DNA of 64,000 bases from Gammaproteobacteria bacterium (GTDB lineage: Bacteria > Pseudomonadota > Gammaproteobacteria > Competibacterales > Competibacteraceae): contig JADLEK010000030.1 in the NCBI GenBank assembly GCA_020846135.1, forward strand, positions 57,697 through 121,696. Reading direction: 5' to 3'. Positions 1-8,867 of the stretch are shown here, piece after piece. The notes under the pieces are model-generated. The model worked only from the letters and a program-made list of their open reading frames with translations. It searched no databases and was not told the origin of the DNA. Positions within the stretch are counted from its first letter, which is position 1. Every line of letters starts with the position of its first letter. A program made the position numbers and the translations under genes.

Positions 1-2796
1 CTCCACACAGCGCCCACACAACTCAGGATGATCGGCATTCCTGCCCACATCCTCGCGGTGATGCCAGCAGCGGACGCATTTGGCATGAGCGCTGGGCAGA
101 ACCCGAATCGCTAGAGTCTGGCCGTTGATCTGGATTTCGACCGCATCGCCGGGTTTGGTGGCCAAGGGCTGAATCCGGGCATAGGACGTGATCAGGAAGA
201 AGCGCAGTTCATCGCCGATTCGGCCCAAATCAGCAGCCAGTTCGCCATCGCTGTACAAATCGACCTCGGCATCCAGCCCGGAACCAATCCCGCCGGCAAC
301 TCGCAATTTCTCCAGTTCCTTGCTGACCGCTTCCCGCACCGCAATCAGCCGATCCCAATACGCCGCATTCAGCATCTCCTCGTCGCTGACCTCGAATAAT
401 CCCTCATACCAAGTGGTCAGGAACACCGAGGGGCCACGCTCGCCGGGCAGATTCCGCCACAGTTCTTCAGCGGTGAAACTCAGAATCGGGGCCAGCCAGC
501 GGGTCATTGCTTCCAGGATGTGCTGCATCGCGGTCTGCGCCGAGCGTCGGGCGATGCTGTCGCGGCCAGTGGTGTACTGGCGATCCTTGAGGATGTCCAG
601 ATACAGACTGCCCAGGTCCATCGAACAGAAGTTATGAACCTTCTGGTAAATCAGATGGAACTGGTACTGGTCATACGCCTCCAGAATCTCCGCCTGCAAG
701 CGCCGGGTCCGATCCACCGCCCAGCGATCCAGCGCCAGCATTTGTTCGGGCGGTAATAAATGCTGCGTGGGATCAAAGCCGTTGAGATTAGCCAGCAGAA
801 ACCGGGCGGTATTGCGCATCCGCCGGTAGGAATCGGCCATCCGCTTGAGAATCTCGTCGGACACGCCCATTTCAGCGCGGTAGTCGGTCGCCGCCACCCA
901 CAGCCGCAGCACATCCGCGCCCAGCGAATTGACCACTTTCTGCGGCGCGACCACATTGCCCATGGACTTGGACATCTTGCGGCCCTGGGCATCGACGGTG
1001 AAGCCATGGGTCAATAAACCTTTGTACGGGGCAATGCCGCGCATCGCCACTGACGCCAGTAGCGAGGACTGAAACCAGCCGCGATGCTGATCCGAGCCTT
1101 CCAGATATAAATCCGCCGGGAAATGCAGTTCCGGGCGCCGATCGAGTACCGAAAGATGGGTGGTGCCTGAATCAAACCACACATCCAGCGTATCCGGGGT
1201 CTTGGTGTAATTCGCGGCATCCGCGCCGAGTAATTCCACCGGATCGAGTTCAAACCAGGCATTAATGCCGCCCTGTTCAATCCGTTGTGCGACCTGTTCC
1301 ATTAACTCCAGGGTATTGGGATGCAATTCGCCGGTCTGGTTATGGATAAACAACGTGATCGGTACGCCCCAATAGCGCTGTCGGGAAATGCACCAGTCCG
1401 GGCGATTGGCGACCATACCCTGAATTCGCGCCTCGCCCCAGTCGGGAGTAAACCGCACCTTTTTAATTTCCTCCAAAGCGCGGGCGCGCAGACCGTGCTG
1501 TTCCATGCTGATAAACCATTGCGGAGTGGCGCGGAAAATCACCGGGGTTTTATGCCGCCAGCAATGCGGATAACTGTGCTTGAGACGAGCGACCCGCAAT
1601 AACATCCCGTGCGCTTTAAGCGTATCGATCACCCGCTCATTGGCGGCGAAAACGTGTAATCCGGCAAACAGCGGGGTATCGGTCAGAAATCGGCCATCCG
1701 GCCCGACCGGATTGTCTACCGGCAAGTCATAACGGCAACCGACCGCGTAATCTTCCTGGCCGTGGGCCGGGGCGGTATGCACTGCACCGGTGCCGGCCTC
1801 GGTGGTGACATGGTCGCCAAGGATGATCGGCACTTCGCGGTCGTAAAACGGGTGGCGCAACGTCAACCCTTCCAGATCGCGGCCCGGTCCATAGGCGATA
1901 ATTTGATAGCTTTCGACCTGCCAGCGGGCCAGCGACTCTTTTAACAACGGCTCGGCAACCAGCAGCCGTTCCCAGCCTCGGTCAGTTTCGACTTGCGCCA
2001 GCACATATTCAAAGCCGGGATTCACCGCCACCGCCCGGTTGGCCGGCAAGGTCCACGGGGTGGTCGTCCAGATCACCACTGAGAAAGCGCCTTTGCCGTC
2101 ATGGCCCTCGACATGATGCAAGCGAGCCAGCAAGGCTTCGGGATTGGCGACCGGGAAGCGCACGTCAATCGCCAGCGATTCGCGGTCTTCATATTCTACT
2201 TCGGCTTCGGCTAATGCCGACCCACAGTCAATGCACCAATGCACCGGCTTGGAACCGCGATGCAAATGGCCATTGGCGATGATTTTCGCCAGTGAACGCA
2301 CGATGTCGGCCTCAGCCCGAAAGTCCATCGTCAAATATGGATTTGACCAATCGCCCAGCACTGCCAACCGCTGGAAATCGGCGCTCTGACTGGCGACCTG
2401 TTCTGCCGCAAACGCCCGGCAGGCATTGCGAAACCCAGCGGCGTCTACTTTCACTCCGACCTTGCCCAGCTTCTTTTCCACCACTTGCTCAATCGGTAAG
2501 CCGTGGCAATCCCAGCCCGGCACATAAGGCGCGTCAAAACCGCTCAGAGTCCGCGATTTAACGATTATGTCTTTCAGCACCTTATTCACCGCGTGGCCGA
2601 TATGAATCACGCCATTGGCATAGGGCGGGCCATCATGCAGCACGAATTTGGGTCGTCCGGCGAATTCTGCCCGTTGCCGGTGATATAAATCCAGTTCCTG
2701 CCAATAACGCAACAATTCCGGCTCCCGCTTGGCGAGATCGGCCTTCATCGGAAAAGGAGTCTGGGGCAGATTAAGGGTGTCTTTGTAATCAGTCAC
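1..2796 (-). CDS. ileS: Isoleucyl-tRNA synthetase (C-terminal end cut by window edge)
   Basis: Class I aminoacyl-tRNA synthetase charging tRNA-Ile in the cytoplasm. The frame is open for 932 codons from a GTG at 2796 to base 1. E. coli IleS has about 940 residues, so only the last few residues and the stop are missing. The N-terminus reads [20 protein letters not shown], then the HDGPPYANG region of the HIGH site. KMSKS lies at about residue 607 (bases 964-978). The C-terminal zinc site is visible as KCVRCW and, further on, LCGRC. The GTG is chosen because AGAGG lies just upstream and it gives the family N-terminus. ribF, its usual upstream partner, is 4.9 kb away behind genes on the other strand, so ileS probably uses its own promoter. 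Confidence 0.97.
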   Translation of the reverse strand, partial: MTDYKDTLNLPQTPFPMKADLAKREPELLRYWQELDLYHRQRAEFAGRPKFVLHDGPPYANGVIHIGHAVNKVLKDIIVKSRTLSGFDAPYVPGWDCHGLPIEQVVEKKLGKVGVKVDAAGFRNACRAFAAEQVASQSADFQRLAVLGDWSNPYLTMDFRAEADIVRSLAKIIANGHLHRGSKPVHWCIDCGSALAEAEVEYEDRESLAIDVRFPVANPEALLARLHHVEGHDGKGAFSVVIWTTTPWTLPANRAVAVNPGFEYVLAQVETDRGWERLLVAEPLLKESLARWQVESYQIIAYGPGRDLEGLTLRHPFYDREVPIILGDHVTTEAGTGAVHTAPAHGQEDYAVGCRYDLPVDNPVGPDGRFLTDTPLFAGLHVFAANERVIDTLKAHGMLLRVARLKHSYPHCWRHKTPVIFRATPQWFISMEQHGLRARALEEIKKVRFTPDWGEARIQGMVANRPDWCISRQRYWGVPITLFIHNQTGELHPNTLELMEQVAQRIEQGGINAWFELDPVELLGADAANYTKTPDTLDVWFDSGTTHLSVLDRRPELHFPADLYLEGSDQHRGWFQSSLLASVAMRGIAPYKGLLTHGFTVDAQGRKMSKSMGNVVAPQKVVNSLGADVLRLWVAATDYRAEMGVSDEILKRMADSYRRMRNTARFLLANLNGFDPTQHLLPPEQMLALDRWAVDRTRRLQAEILEAYDQYQFHLIYQKVHNFCSMDLGSLYLDILKDRQYTTGRDSIARRSAQTAMQHILEAMTRWLAPILSFTAEELWRNLPGERGPSVFLTTWYEGLFEVSDEEMLNAAYWDRLIAVREAVSKELEKLRVAGGIGSGLDAEVDLYSDGELAADLGRIGDELRFFLITSYARIQPLATKPGDAVEIQINGQTLAIRVLPSAHAKCVRCWHHREDVGRNADHPELCGRCVE

Positions 2797-3280
2797 GGTA
2801 AACCTCTAAAAAACCGGTGCGGAACTTATGGTCTTCATAACAGGAAAAACTAGCCAATAGCTCATCATTAAATGGCTGTCCATCAATTTGGTCATTCTAA
2901 ACCCAAGCATCGCTGTGAACCAATAAAGGCTTGGCCGATAATAGTGTCTCGATACATGGAGGAAAAGCAATTGACTAAAGCGCTTTCAGGGACTTCAGAA
3001 TTACGCTCTTTAAGTTCACCCGTATTCTGCCAGGTTTTCTCTTTAAACCCCCCTCATAGCAATAAATAATCTGCCCTTCAAAAATCACTTCAACATAGGT
3101 TTCCCCCGTTTTAATCCGGTTAATAATAAGCAATCCTATACAGGTTGTGTAATTTCTAAATACCATCTGATTTTTTCAAAATTGAAAATATTCTTATTAA
3201 TAATATCAAAGAAGCAGGTTTTGACATGATGAAAAATTTTATTATTAAAGAAATTATCCCGTAAAAAATTTTTTCCTTTT
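2797..3280. other. AT-rich intergenic stretch upstream of ileS
   Basis: This gene-poor stretch should hold the ileS promoter, but no convincing -35/-10 pair was found by eye. Short open frames exist on both strands (2872-3069 plus, 65 aa; 2975-3166 minus, 63 aa), with no recognisable family and no good ribosome binding site. The minus frame begins inside the short repeat at 3137-3199. The AT-rich composition from about 3100 to 3540 contrasts with the GC-rich genes on both sides and suggests acquired DNA. Confidence 0.5.
3137..3199 (-). repeat. Short AT-rich repeat B, copy 1
   Basis: About 63 bp that recur in the opposite orientation at 14789-14850 with roughly 90% identity by eye. The shared core includes TGGTATTTAGAAATTACACA, read on the minus strand here. 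Both copies sit beside a copy of the MITE-like element, 80 bp away here and directly abutting at the other site. It may be part of a larger decayed element. Confidence 0.75.
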
Positions 3281-3436
3281 TAGGACTTTCGCTTGGACCC
3301 CTATTTCGTCTTTCTATCAAAAGAGCTTATCAGGTAACTTATTGAAAATATTGGATGCCTGGGTATGTCGAAATGTCTAAAAAATGAACTTATGCATCTA
3401 AAAACATGTATTTTAGGCCCTCAAGCGAAAGTCCTA
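3281..3436 (+). mobile_element. MITE-like element, copy 1 (152 bp plus TA flanks)
   Basis: A non-coding 152-bp unit (3283-3434) is flanked by TA dinucleotides. Its ends are inverted repeats: TAGGACTTTCGCTTG at the left and CAAGCGAAAGTCCTA at the right. A near-identical copy of exactly the same length lies at 14635-14786, also flanked by TA. TA target duplication and small size are typical of MITEs mobilised by IS630/Tc1-type transposases. That assignment is inference, since no transposase is present in the window. Confidence 0.85.
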
Positions 3437-3476
3437 TGATGGAAAGACAAATATAGAGGTCCAAGCGAAAGTCCTA
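3437..3476 (-). repeat. Inverted partial copy of the MITE left end
   Basis: Directly after copy 1, these 40 bases are an imperfect reverse complement of the first 39 bases of the element (3281-3319) and end in CAAGCGAAAGTCCTA. Bases 3281-3476 can therefore also be read as a longer 196-bp element with about 39-bp terminal inverted repeats, with an internal end at 3436. Copy 2 has only the shorter form. Confidence 0.75.
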
Positions 3477-3565
3477 AGAATAATTGATTATTTTACAATC
3501 TGTAAAGGACTGCTATATATTCGTTCCATTGAAAAACGGGTATTTCAACGAAGAGGATCATTCAA

Positions 3566-3988
3566 ATGGATGCCTATTCCCTGATTCCGGTCTTCGAGCG
3601 GTTGCCGGAAACCATGGACAAGGCGGAACGTAATCTGCGCGATTCGCCACACGATCCGCTGCTCATCGGACTGGGAGCGGCGGCGGAAATCATCATCGAT
3701 CACATGCAAACCCTCGATCACCCGCGCTGTAGCGGCGCTATCGCCTGGCTTCATGCCAACGATAGTCTCACCGTCAATGAATTTGATGCTTTCGGTGAAC
3801 ACATTAACCGCCATTTGCCCAAAGCTGCCCTGTGCATCGTTGCTCTTACGATTCATCCCGATTGGCCTGAGTCACAACGGATATTAAGCCTGATTCTGGT
3901 CGGGGATGAAGGCAAGACTACCGGAGATCTCGGTTTAACCCATGACCCCAAACTACCAACTCATCGCCTCCATCCAGACCTGGATTGA
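3566..3988 (+). CDS. Uncharacterised 140-aa protein upstream of RtcB (possible FtsZ C-terminal-domain-like fold)
   Basis: Not assigned to a family with confidence. The frame starts with an ATG preceded by an AGAGGA-like site (GAAGAGGATCATTCAA) and overlaps the start of the RtcB gene by 47 bases, which suggests a coupled operon. Residues 70-115 show strand-helix-strand-strand order: AIAWLHANDSLTVNEFDAF, then a CIVALTIHP strand, then RILSLILVG. This resembles the two-layer sandwich of the FtsZ/tubulin C-terminal domain, where a similar segment follows a glycine-rich strand. There is no GTPase domain. The fold idea is inference by eye. The last 15 or so residues overlap RtcB coding sequence and are probably unconstrained. 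Confidence 0.65.
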   Translation: MDAYSLIPVFERLPETMDKAERNLRDSPHDPLLIGLGAAAEIIIDHMQTLDHPRCSGAIAWLHANDSLTVNEFDAFGEHINRHLPKAALCIVALTIHPDWPESQRILSLILVGDEGKTTGDLGLTHDPKLPTHRLHPDLD

Positions 3989-5102
3989 AGGCGAGGCTCT
4001 GCGTCAACTGGAGCAGACCGCCGCATTGCCGGGAATGCGCCAAGCCGTGGGACTCCCCGATCTGCATCCGGGAAAAGGCTATCCTATTGGCGCGGCCTTT
4101 CTGAGCGAGCGGATTTACCCGGCGCTGGTAGGCAACGACATCGGTTGCGGCATGGCGCTCTGGCCGCTGGACCTGCTACAGCGCAAGTTCAAGCCGGAGC
4201 GCGCCGCCGAACGCTTGCAGGGACTCGAAGATCGCTGGGACGGCGATCTCACTGACTGGCGGGCGCAATCCAGCCTGGAACCCACGGCCTTCGACGCTGC
4301 ACTGGGCACCATCGGCGGCGGCAATCACTTTGCCGAAGTGCAGGCCATCGAGACCGTGATCGATCCGACCGCTTTGGCAACGCTGGGCATCGATCCCGAT
4401 GGCCTGTTGCTGCTGGTCCACAGCGGTTCCCGTGGTCTGGGCGAAGCGGTTTTGCGGGCGGCCATCGACCGGCAGGGCCACCACGGCCTCGATCCCGCCA
4501 GTCCTGAAGCCACTGACTATCTACGCCAGCATGATCAGGCGCTGCGCTGGGCGGCCCTCAATCGTCAGCTCATTGCCCACCGGGTGCTGACCGCGCTGAA
4601 CGCGACCGGGGAATGCCGGCTGGATATCTGGCATAACCTGGTTCAGCCGCTGGACTGGCGCGGCGAGCGGCTATGGCTGCATCGCAAAGGCGCGGCTCCC
4701 GCCGACCGTGGCCCGGTCGTGATCCCCGGTTCACGCGGAACCCTGTCCTATCTGGTGCAACCGCGATCCGATTGCGATCACAGCCTGCGCTCGCTGGCGC
4801 ATGGCGCGGGGCGCAAGTGGAAACGCGGCGAAGCACGCAGTCGGCTGAGCAACCGGCAACGGCCTGAAGATCTGATCATGACCGCCCTCGGTGGTCGGGT
4901 GATCTGCGAAGACAAGGAACTGCTCTATGACGAGGCCCCGGAGAATTACAAGGGCATCGACCGGGTGGTGGCCGATCTGGGCGAGGCCGGATTGATCGAC
5001 GTGATCGCTACATTGCATCCGGTTCTCACCTACAAAGTCCGGCGTCCGGCCCATCGTCAACCGGGCGCACGCCAATTCAACCGTCAACGGAACCGCTCAT
5101 GA
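3942..5102 (+). CDS. RtcB-family RNA ligase (PrfH-associated type)
   Basis: Mn/GTP-dependent RNA ligase joining 2',3'-cyclic phosphate (or 3'-phosphate) ends to 5'-OH ends. 386 aa. Visible motifs are PDLHPGKGYPIG at residues 39-50, NDIGCGM with metal-binding Cys69, GGGNHF near 126, HSGSRGLG near 160, and a late HGAGRKWKR segment carrying the guanylated-histidine region. The EGEALRQLEQTAALPGM start is typical of the shorter RtcB type encoded next to release factor H. Its stop overlaps the prfH start (ATGA at 5099-5102). In that pairing the known proposal is repair of cleaved 16S rRNA and rescue of the affected ribosomes. The ligase looks intact, while its partner does not. Confidence 0.93.
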   Translation: MTPNYQLIASIQTWIEGEALRQLEQTAALPGMRQAVGLPDLHPGKGYPIGAAFLSERIYPALVGNDIGCGMALWPLDLLQRKFKPERAAERLQGLEDRWDGDLTDWRAQSSLEPTAFDAALGTIGGGNHFAEVQAIETVIDPTALATLGIDPDGLLLLVHSGSRGLGEAVLRAAIDRQGHHGLDPASPEATDYLRQHDQALRWAALNRQLIAHRVLTALNATGECRLDIWHNLVQPLDWRGERLWLHRKGAAPADRGPVVIPGSRGTLSYLVQPRSDCDHSLRSLAHGAGRKWKRGEARSRLSNRQRPEDLIMTALGGRVICEDKELLYDEAPENYKGIDRVVADLGEAGLIDVIATLHPVLTYKVRRPAHRQPGARQFNRQRNRS

Positions 5103-5407
5103 CTACGCCGACCTTGTGGCTTCAGCTTTCTTCCGGGCGCGGTCCCGCCGAGTGCGAATGGGTCGTGGGACAACTGGCTCCCCGACTCAGCCGGGACTTG
5201 ACCGCAGAAGAGCGTTCACAGCACCTGAACCGCCGCCTCGCGCTGGCCCGACTGGCGAATCTCTTCGCAGAACGGGCCGAAACCAAAACGCTTGAGGACA
5301 ACACCACCCGCTGGCGGCAACACACCCAGTTGATTCGCGGCAATCCGGTTCGGGTCTATCGCGGCAAAGACTGGACGTCGGTTGCCGGTAACGCTGATCT
5401 ATCCTGA
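5099..5407 (+). CDS. prfH: Half-length peptide chain release factor H, GGQ region missing
   Basis: 102 aa; PrfH is normally about 200. Residues 1-28 match the PrfH N-terminus (LWLQLSSGRGPAECEWVV). From about residue 30 the sequence jumps to the PrfH C-terminus (ERSQHLNRRLALARLANLF, then RGNPVRVYRGKDW at 79-91). The middle portion with the catalytic GGQ loop, which triggers peptide release, is absent, yet the frame stays open through the junction. It follows rtcB with a 4-base overlap. It is either an in-frame deletion derivative on the way to loss or a non-catalytic remnant kept for ribosome binding. It cannot hydrolyse peptidyl-tRNA in the usual way. The family assignment rests on both ends matching. 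Confidence 0.82.
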   Translation: MTTPTLWLQLSSGRGPAECEWVVGQLAPRLSRDLTAEERSQHLNRRLALARLANLFAERAETKTLEDNTTRWRQHTQLIRGNPVRVYRGKDWTSVAGNADLS

Positions 5408-5411
5408 TGGC

Positions 5412-5888
5412 ATGGAACCGCTGATCGCCGACTCCCGCTCAGGGACCTACGCCCTGTGGCTGACCATCGCGGAACCGTTGATCGTCACTATTGGTCAACG
5501 AGGTGAATTGCACTTGAGTCCCGGCTGTTGCGTCTATGTCGGCAGTGCGCTAGGCCCCGGCGGATTGCGGGCGCGCATCGCCCACCATGCCCGGATCGCC
5601 GCCCGCCCGCACTGGCACATCGACTACCTGCGTCGCCATGCGCCATTAACTGAGGCGTGGTACAGCCCCGATCCAATCCGCCGCGAGCATCACTGGGCGG
5701 CGTTATTGCAAACTTTGGGCGGGGTCGTGCCGCTACCGGGCTTTGGTTCATCGGACTGCCGCTGTCCAGCGCACCTGTTCCACTTCACGATTCCGCCGGA
5801 CTGGCTGGACTTCGGGCAAGCCTTGCAAATCCGCTATCCTGATCATGCGTCGGTACACCGCCTACAGAGGATTAACCGTCGTGCGTAA
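5412..5888 (+). CDS. GIY-YIG nuclease family protein (DUF123, Uri-type)
   Basis: 158 aa from the ATG at 5412. An upstream TTG at 5382 would overlap prfH and is less likely. GTYALWL at residues 11-17 and YVGSALGPGGLRARIAHH further on are the GIY-YIG-like strand pair of the DUF123/COG1833 family. Near the C-terminus SSDCRCPAHLFHF carries the conserved Cys/His group of that family. The family is predicted to be endonucleolytic, and its substrate is not established. It follows prfH after 4 bases and overlaps the next gene by 8, so it may belong to the same transcript as the RNA-ligase genes. Confidence 0.88.
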   Translation: MEPLIADSRSGTYALWLTIAEPLIVTIGQRGELHLSPGCCVYVGSALGPGGLRARIAHHARIAARPHWHIDYLRRHAPLTEAWYSPDPIRREHHWAALLQTLGGVVPLPGFGSSDCRCPAHLFHFTIPPDWLDFGQALQIRYPDHASVHRLQRINRRA

Positions 5889-6810
5889 ATTGATCACATT
5901 CGACTGGGCTATTAAACGTCTGCTACGCAGCAAAGCCAACTTCGATATTCTGGAAGGGTTTTTGAGTGAACTGCTTAAAGACGATATCCAGATTGTTGAA
6001 GTGTTGGAAAGTGAAAGCAACAAGGATGCAGTGACAGATAAATTTAATCGGGTTGATTTGAAGATTAAAAACAGCCGCCAAGAGATTGTCCTGATCGAAA
6101 TTCAGTATGACCGGGAATATGATTATTTACAGCGGATGTTTTATGGGGTCGCCAAAACCGTCACTGAGCATTTATCGGAAGGCCAAACCTATGCCGAAAT
6201 TGTTAAGGTGATCTCGGTCAACATTCTATATTTTGATCTGGGGCAAGGCGATGATTATATCTATCACGGTGAAACAGTATTTACCGGAATGCATAAGCAT
6301 GATCGGTTGCAGTTGAACGAGAAGCAAAAAGTTCTGTTTCAGCACACCACTGTTAGCGCTTTGTATCCCGAATACTATCTGATCAAAATCAACCAGTTTG
6401 ACGATATCGCCAAGGATACGCTGGATGAATGGATTTACTTTCTCAAGCATGAAGAAATTAAGGAGCATTTTACCGCTAAAGGCTTGCAGTCTGCGCGGGA
6501 AAAGCTGGATATCATGAAATTATCTCCACAAGAGCGGGCGGCCTATGCACGGTATGTTGAAGACCTGCATTATCAAGCCAGTATGTTTCAATCTTCTTAT
6601 GGCGATGGTTTTAATGATGGAATAAAACAAGGGATTGAACAAGGGATTGAACAAGGGATTGAGAAGGGAATTGAGAAAGGGGTTGAAAAAGGTCGTCAGT
6701 CAGAAAAAATGGCGATTGCGCGTAGCCTGTTAGGAATACTCAGTGTTGATGTCATTGCCGAAAAAACCGGATTGAGCAGAGAAACAATTGAGCAGTTACA
6801 AAGTGACTAA
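5881..6810 (+). CDS. Rpn-family recombination-promoting nuclease (PD-(D/E)XK)
   Basis: 309 aa from the GTG at 5881, which has AGAGGA upstream and gives the family start VRKLITFDWAIKRLL. The nuclease core shows RVDLKIKN, then VLIEIQYDREYD (the D...ExQ signature of the RpnA/PDDEXK transposase-like family). The C-terminus carries a run of KQGIEQG/EKGIEKG repeats, typical of Rpn proteins and encoded by 12-bp DNA repeats at about 6628-6690. Known Rpn proteins are DNA endonucleases that raise RecA-independent recombination, and some act in phage defence. The codon use is more AT-rich than the neighbours, consistent with transfer. Confidence 0.9.
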   Translation: MRKLITFDWAIKRLLRSKANFDILEGFLSELLKDDIQIVEVLESESNKDAVTDKFNRVDLKIKNSRQEIVLIEIQYDREYDYLQRMFYGVAKTVTEHLSEGQTYAEIVKVISVNILYFDLGQGDDYIYHGETVFTGMHKHDRLQLNEKQKVLFQHTTVSALYPEYYLIKINQFDDIAKDTLDEWIYFLKHEEIKEHFTAKGLQSAREKLDIMKLSPQERAAYARYVEDLHYQASMFQSSYGDGFNDGIKQGIEQGIEQGIEKGIEKGVEKGRQSEKMAIARSLLGILSVDVIAEKTGLSRETIEQLQSD

Positions 6811-7051
6811 CTCATAAGGACACGCTCGAATGATTCACCCAGACCGCTTTCCCGGTCTGCACCAGAAAATCCATCGATTCCATCGCCTCCACGCTGTCTG
6901 CGGTGCAATGCTGCACCTGCTGCATTGACTCCCTTCTTCCGGATCGCTCCCTAACGCAATCCATTTCACGCAACTCGTCCTGTCCTCCCCATATATTGCT
7001 TCCTACAACGGGCAAGTTCGCCTTGCAGCGATGCCTTGACGGATACCTGTA
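6811..7051. other. Gene-free stretch after the Rpn gene
   Basis: No supported coding sequence, repeat or terminator was seen. The open minus-strand frame that covers it and runs on to 7225 has no ribosome binding site or family resemblance and looks like a shadow of the following plus-strand frame. Confidence 0.5.
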
Positions 7052-7330
7052 GTGGATTTTGTGATAGTCATCGTCGGTGTTCCCTTGCCGGAAGTGCAGG
7101 CGTCGCTCAATGCAATGGGTGTCCTGATGTCCACCGACCTGGTCGATATCCACGCGGATATGGCTACTCCGGAAGACAAGATCAGCACGCAGAGCGAACT
7201 GCCCTACTTCCTGCTGATTCCGCATGACAGCGCCGAAGCGCTCATGGCGCGCTTTCTCAAGCCCTCACCCAAACCCACCCTGACCCTATGGAGCCTATCT
7301 GCGGCGCTTCTCGTGGAAGATTCGCTTTGA
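7052..7330 (+). CDS. Hypothetical 92-aa protein
   Basis: Not recognised. A GTG-started frame with sensible codon use: the N-terminus is VDFVIVIVGVPLPEVQ, then an acidic middle (ADMATPEDKISTQSELPYF). The last part overlaps, in another frame, the AAA+ remnant that starts near 7284, so the 3' end is probably not native. It may be a fragment of a larger gene broken at the same rearrangement. Confidence 0.4.
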   Translation: MDFVIVIVGVPLPEVQASLNAMGVLMSTDLVDIHADMATPEDKISTQSELPYFLLIPHDSAEALMARFLKPSPKPTLTLWSLSAALLVEDSL

Positions 7331-7619
7331 CTGGCTGAAACCGTGGCAACGCTGGGCCTTGTTTGCGCAGGAACTAGCGCGGCTGGGCAGCGATCTGGCG
7401 GAAGCGGGGGAGTGGAAAGCCGAGTTCTGGGAGTTGGCGCAACTGACGCCGGGCGACTTTGCCGCCGTGGTTCGCCAGTACCAACTATGGGATGAGACCC
7501 CCAGCGCCCGGGAGTTCTACCATCGGCTGTGCGTCGAGGTCGCGGCCAAGCGCAAGGAGCAGAGGGTGACAGCGACGGAGACCAGGACTACCGGGCGGCG
7601 AACCACCAACTATGCCTAA
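7284..7619 (+). pseudogene. C-terminal remnant of an AAA+ ATPase
   Basis: The frame is open only from just after an in-frame TGA at 7281 and has no start codon near its beginning. The translation runs YLRRFSWKIRFDWLKPWQRW, then LAQLTPGDFAAVVRQ, then a basic tail. This matches the last part of COG0464-like AAA+ ATPases: the strand after the arginine-finger region, the four-helix lid and the LTPGDF motif. Walker A, Walker B and sensor 1 are absent. It is therefore a 5'-truncated gene fragment, lying just downstream of the ribF 3' end on the other strand. Confidence 0.6.
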
Positions 7620-7670
7620 CGGCAAACCGCCCTTGCCCCTCGCCCGCTGGCAGGCGAAGGTCGCCATATT

Positions 7671-8669
7671 TCAACCGGGACCGCCTGACGCTTCCTGCCA
7701 AGATTGAGCAAGCGGTGACAGCGGTGAATGGCGAATCCCTTGGGCAGCGAAATAACTACGGGCCTGGCGCACATCGCGCTGGATTTGCCGCCGCAGCGCC
7801 TCCAGCGATTCAAACCGTTGCTCCGGGCGAAGGTAATGCAGAAAATCCACCTTGACATGCAGTCCGTACAGATCGCTCTGAAAATCCAGCAGATGCACTT
7901 CCAGTTGCTCACGAGTTCCCTGCACGGTGGGCCGGCGACCAATGTTGGCGACCCCCGGCCAGAGTTGCAGATCAGGGCCGCTCATCAGCACCGCATAGAC
8001 CCCATACACCGGGGTAGCGCGGCGATGCAGGTGAATGTTAGCGGTCGGAAATCCGATCGTCCGGCCACGCCGGTCGCCATGCGCCACCCGCCCATTCATG
8101 TCATAAGGCCGGCCCAGTAATCGCGCCGCTTGTTCCAGATCACCCTGCGCTAGCGCCTCGCGAATCCGGGTACTGCTGACCCGTTCGCCATCCACCAGGT
8201 AACTGCGGTTATCGACCACCTCGAAACCGTGTTGCCGACCGGACTCGCGCAATAGGGCAAAGTCGCCAATGCGGCGGTGGCCGAAGTGGAAATCATCGCC
8301 GATGACTAGATAGCGGAGTCCCAATTGGTTCACCAGTAGCTCGTCAATGAAGGTCTGCGCCGGCAAAGCCGCCAGCCGGTGATCGAATTCCAGGCACAGC
8401 ACCCGTTCGATACCCAGGCCATCCAGCGCCAACAATTTCTCGCGTAGCCGCATCAACCGGGCCGGCGGGGACTGGGGACCAGCGAAGAATTCCATGGGCT
8501 GTGGCTCGAAGGTTACGATCAGTCGGGGCAAGCGGAACCGCACCGCCTGTTCGGCCAGTTGGGCAAAAATCGCCTGATGGCCGAGATGAACTCCATCAAA
8601 GTTGCCGATGGTGGCGACGCAGCCCCGATGACGAGGGCGGAGATTGTGTTGACCGCGAATCAGTTCCAT
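7671..8669 (-). CDS. ribF: Bifunctional riboflavin kinase / FMN adenylyltransferase
   Basis: Makes FMN from riboflavin plus ATP, then FAD from FMN. 332 aa. The N-terminal nucleotidyltransferase domain shows GNFDGVHLGH at residues 22-31 and the SSTRIREAL site further on. The C-terminal flavokinase domain shows GRTIGFPTANI and VANIGRRPTV. ribF normally precedes ileS and lspA. Here it is on the same strand as ileS but separated from it by an accessory insert of about 4.9 kb, with an AAA+ fragment directly at its 3' end. Confidence 0.97.
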   Translation of the reverse strand: MELIRGQHNLRPRHRGCVATIGNFDGVHLGHQAIFAQLAEQAVRFRLPRLIVTFEPQPMEFFAGPQSPPARLMRLREKLLALDGLGIERVLCLEFDHRLAALPAQTFIDELLVNQLGLRYLVIGDDFHFGHRRIGDFALLRESGRQHGFEVVDNRSYLVDGERVSSTRIREALAQGDLEQAARLLGRPYDMNGRVAHGDRRGRTIGFPTANIHLHRRATPVYGVYAVLMSGPDLQLWPGVANIGRRPTVQGTREQLEVHLLDFQSDLYGLHVKVDFLHYLRPEQRFESLEALRRQIQRDVRQARSYFAAQGIRHSPLSPLAQSWQEASGGPG

Positions 8670-8784
8670 GCGGGTTGTCGGGAGGCGAGACCGGTGGCGG
8701 GAGAAGCGCCATTATAGAAACAATCGGGCGAGGCTTGGCGGGTTTTCAGTAGCAGCGGTTTAAGGTGGTAGATCGGCGAGCGAC

Positions 8785-8823
8785 AAAAAAGCCCTTCCCC
8801 CGATGTGGGGAAGGGCTTTTTTT
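8785..8823 (-). terminator. Rho-independent terminator of prpE
   Basis: A 10-bp stem AGCCCTTCCC/GGGAAGGGCT, extended by a further C-G pair, is flanked by A-runs on one side and T-runs on the other, so it can work on both strands. It lies 45 bases after the prpE stop, which makes prpE the obvious target. Confidence 0.9.
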
Positions 8824-8867
8824 AATGCGGATTCGTTACGCCATTCAGCCGGCGCAACTGAACCGGT

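Noticed and set aside
2872..3166. Two short ORFs upstream of ileS
   Set aside because: There is no family and no clear binding site, and one starts inside repeat B. They were kept only as part of the intergenic description.
6812..7225. 137-aa minus-strand ORF
   Set aside because: It has no recognisable domain or binding site and is antisense to a better plus-strand frame.
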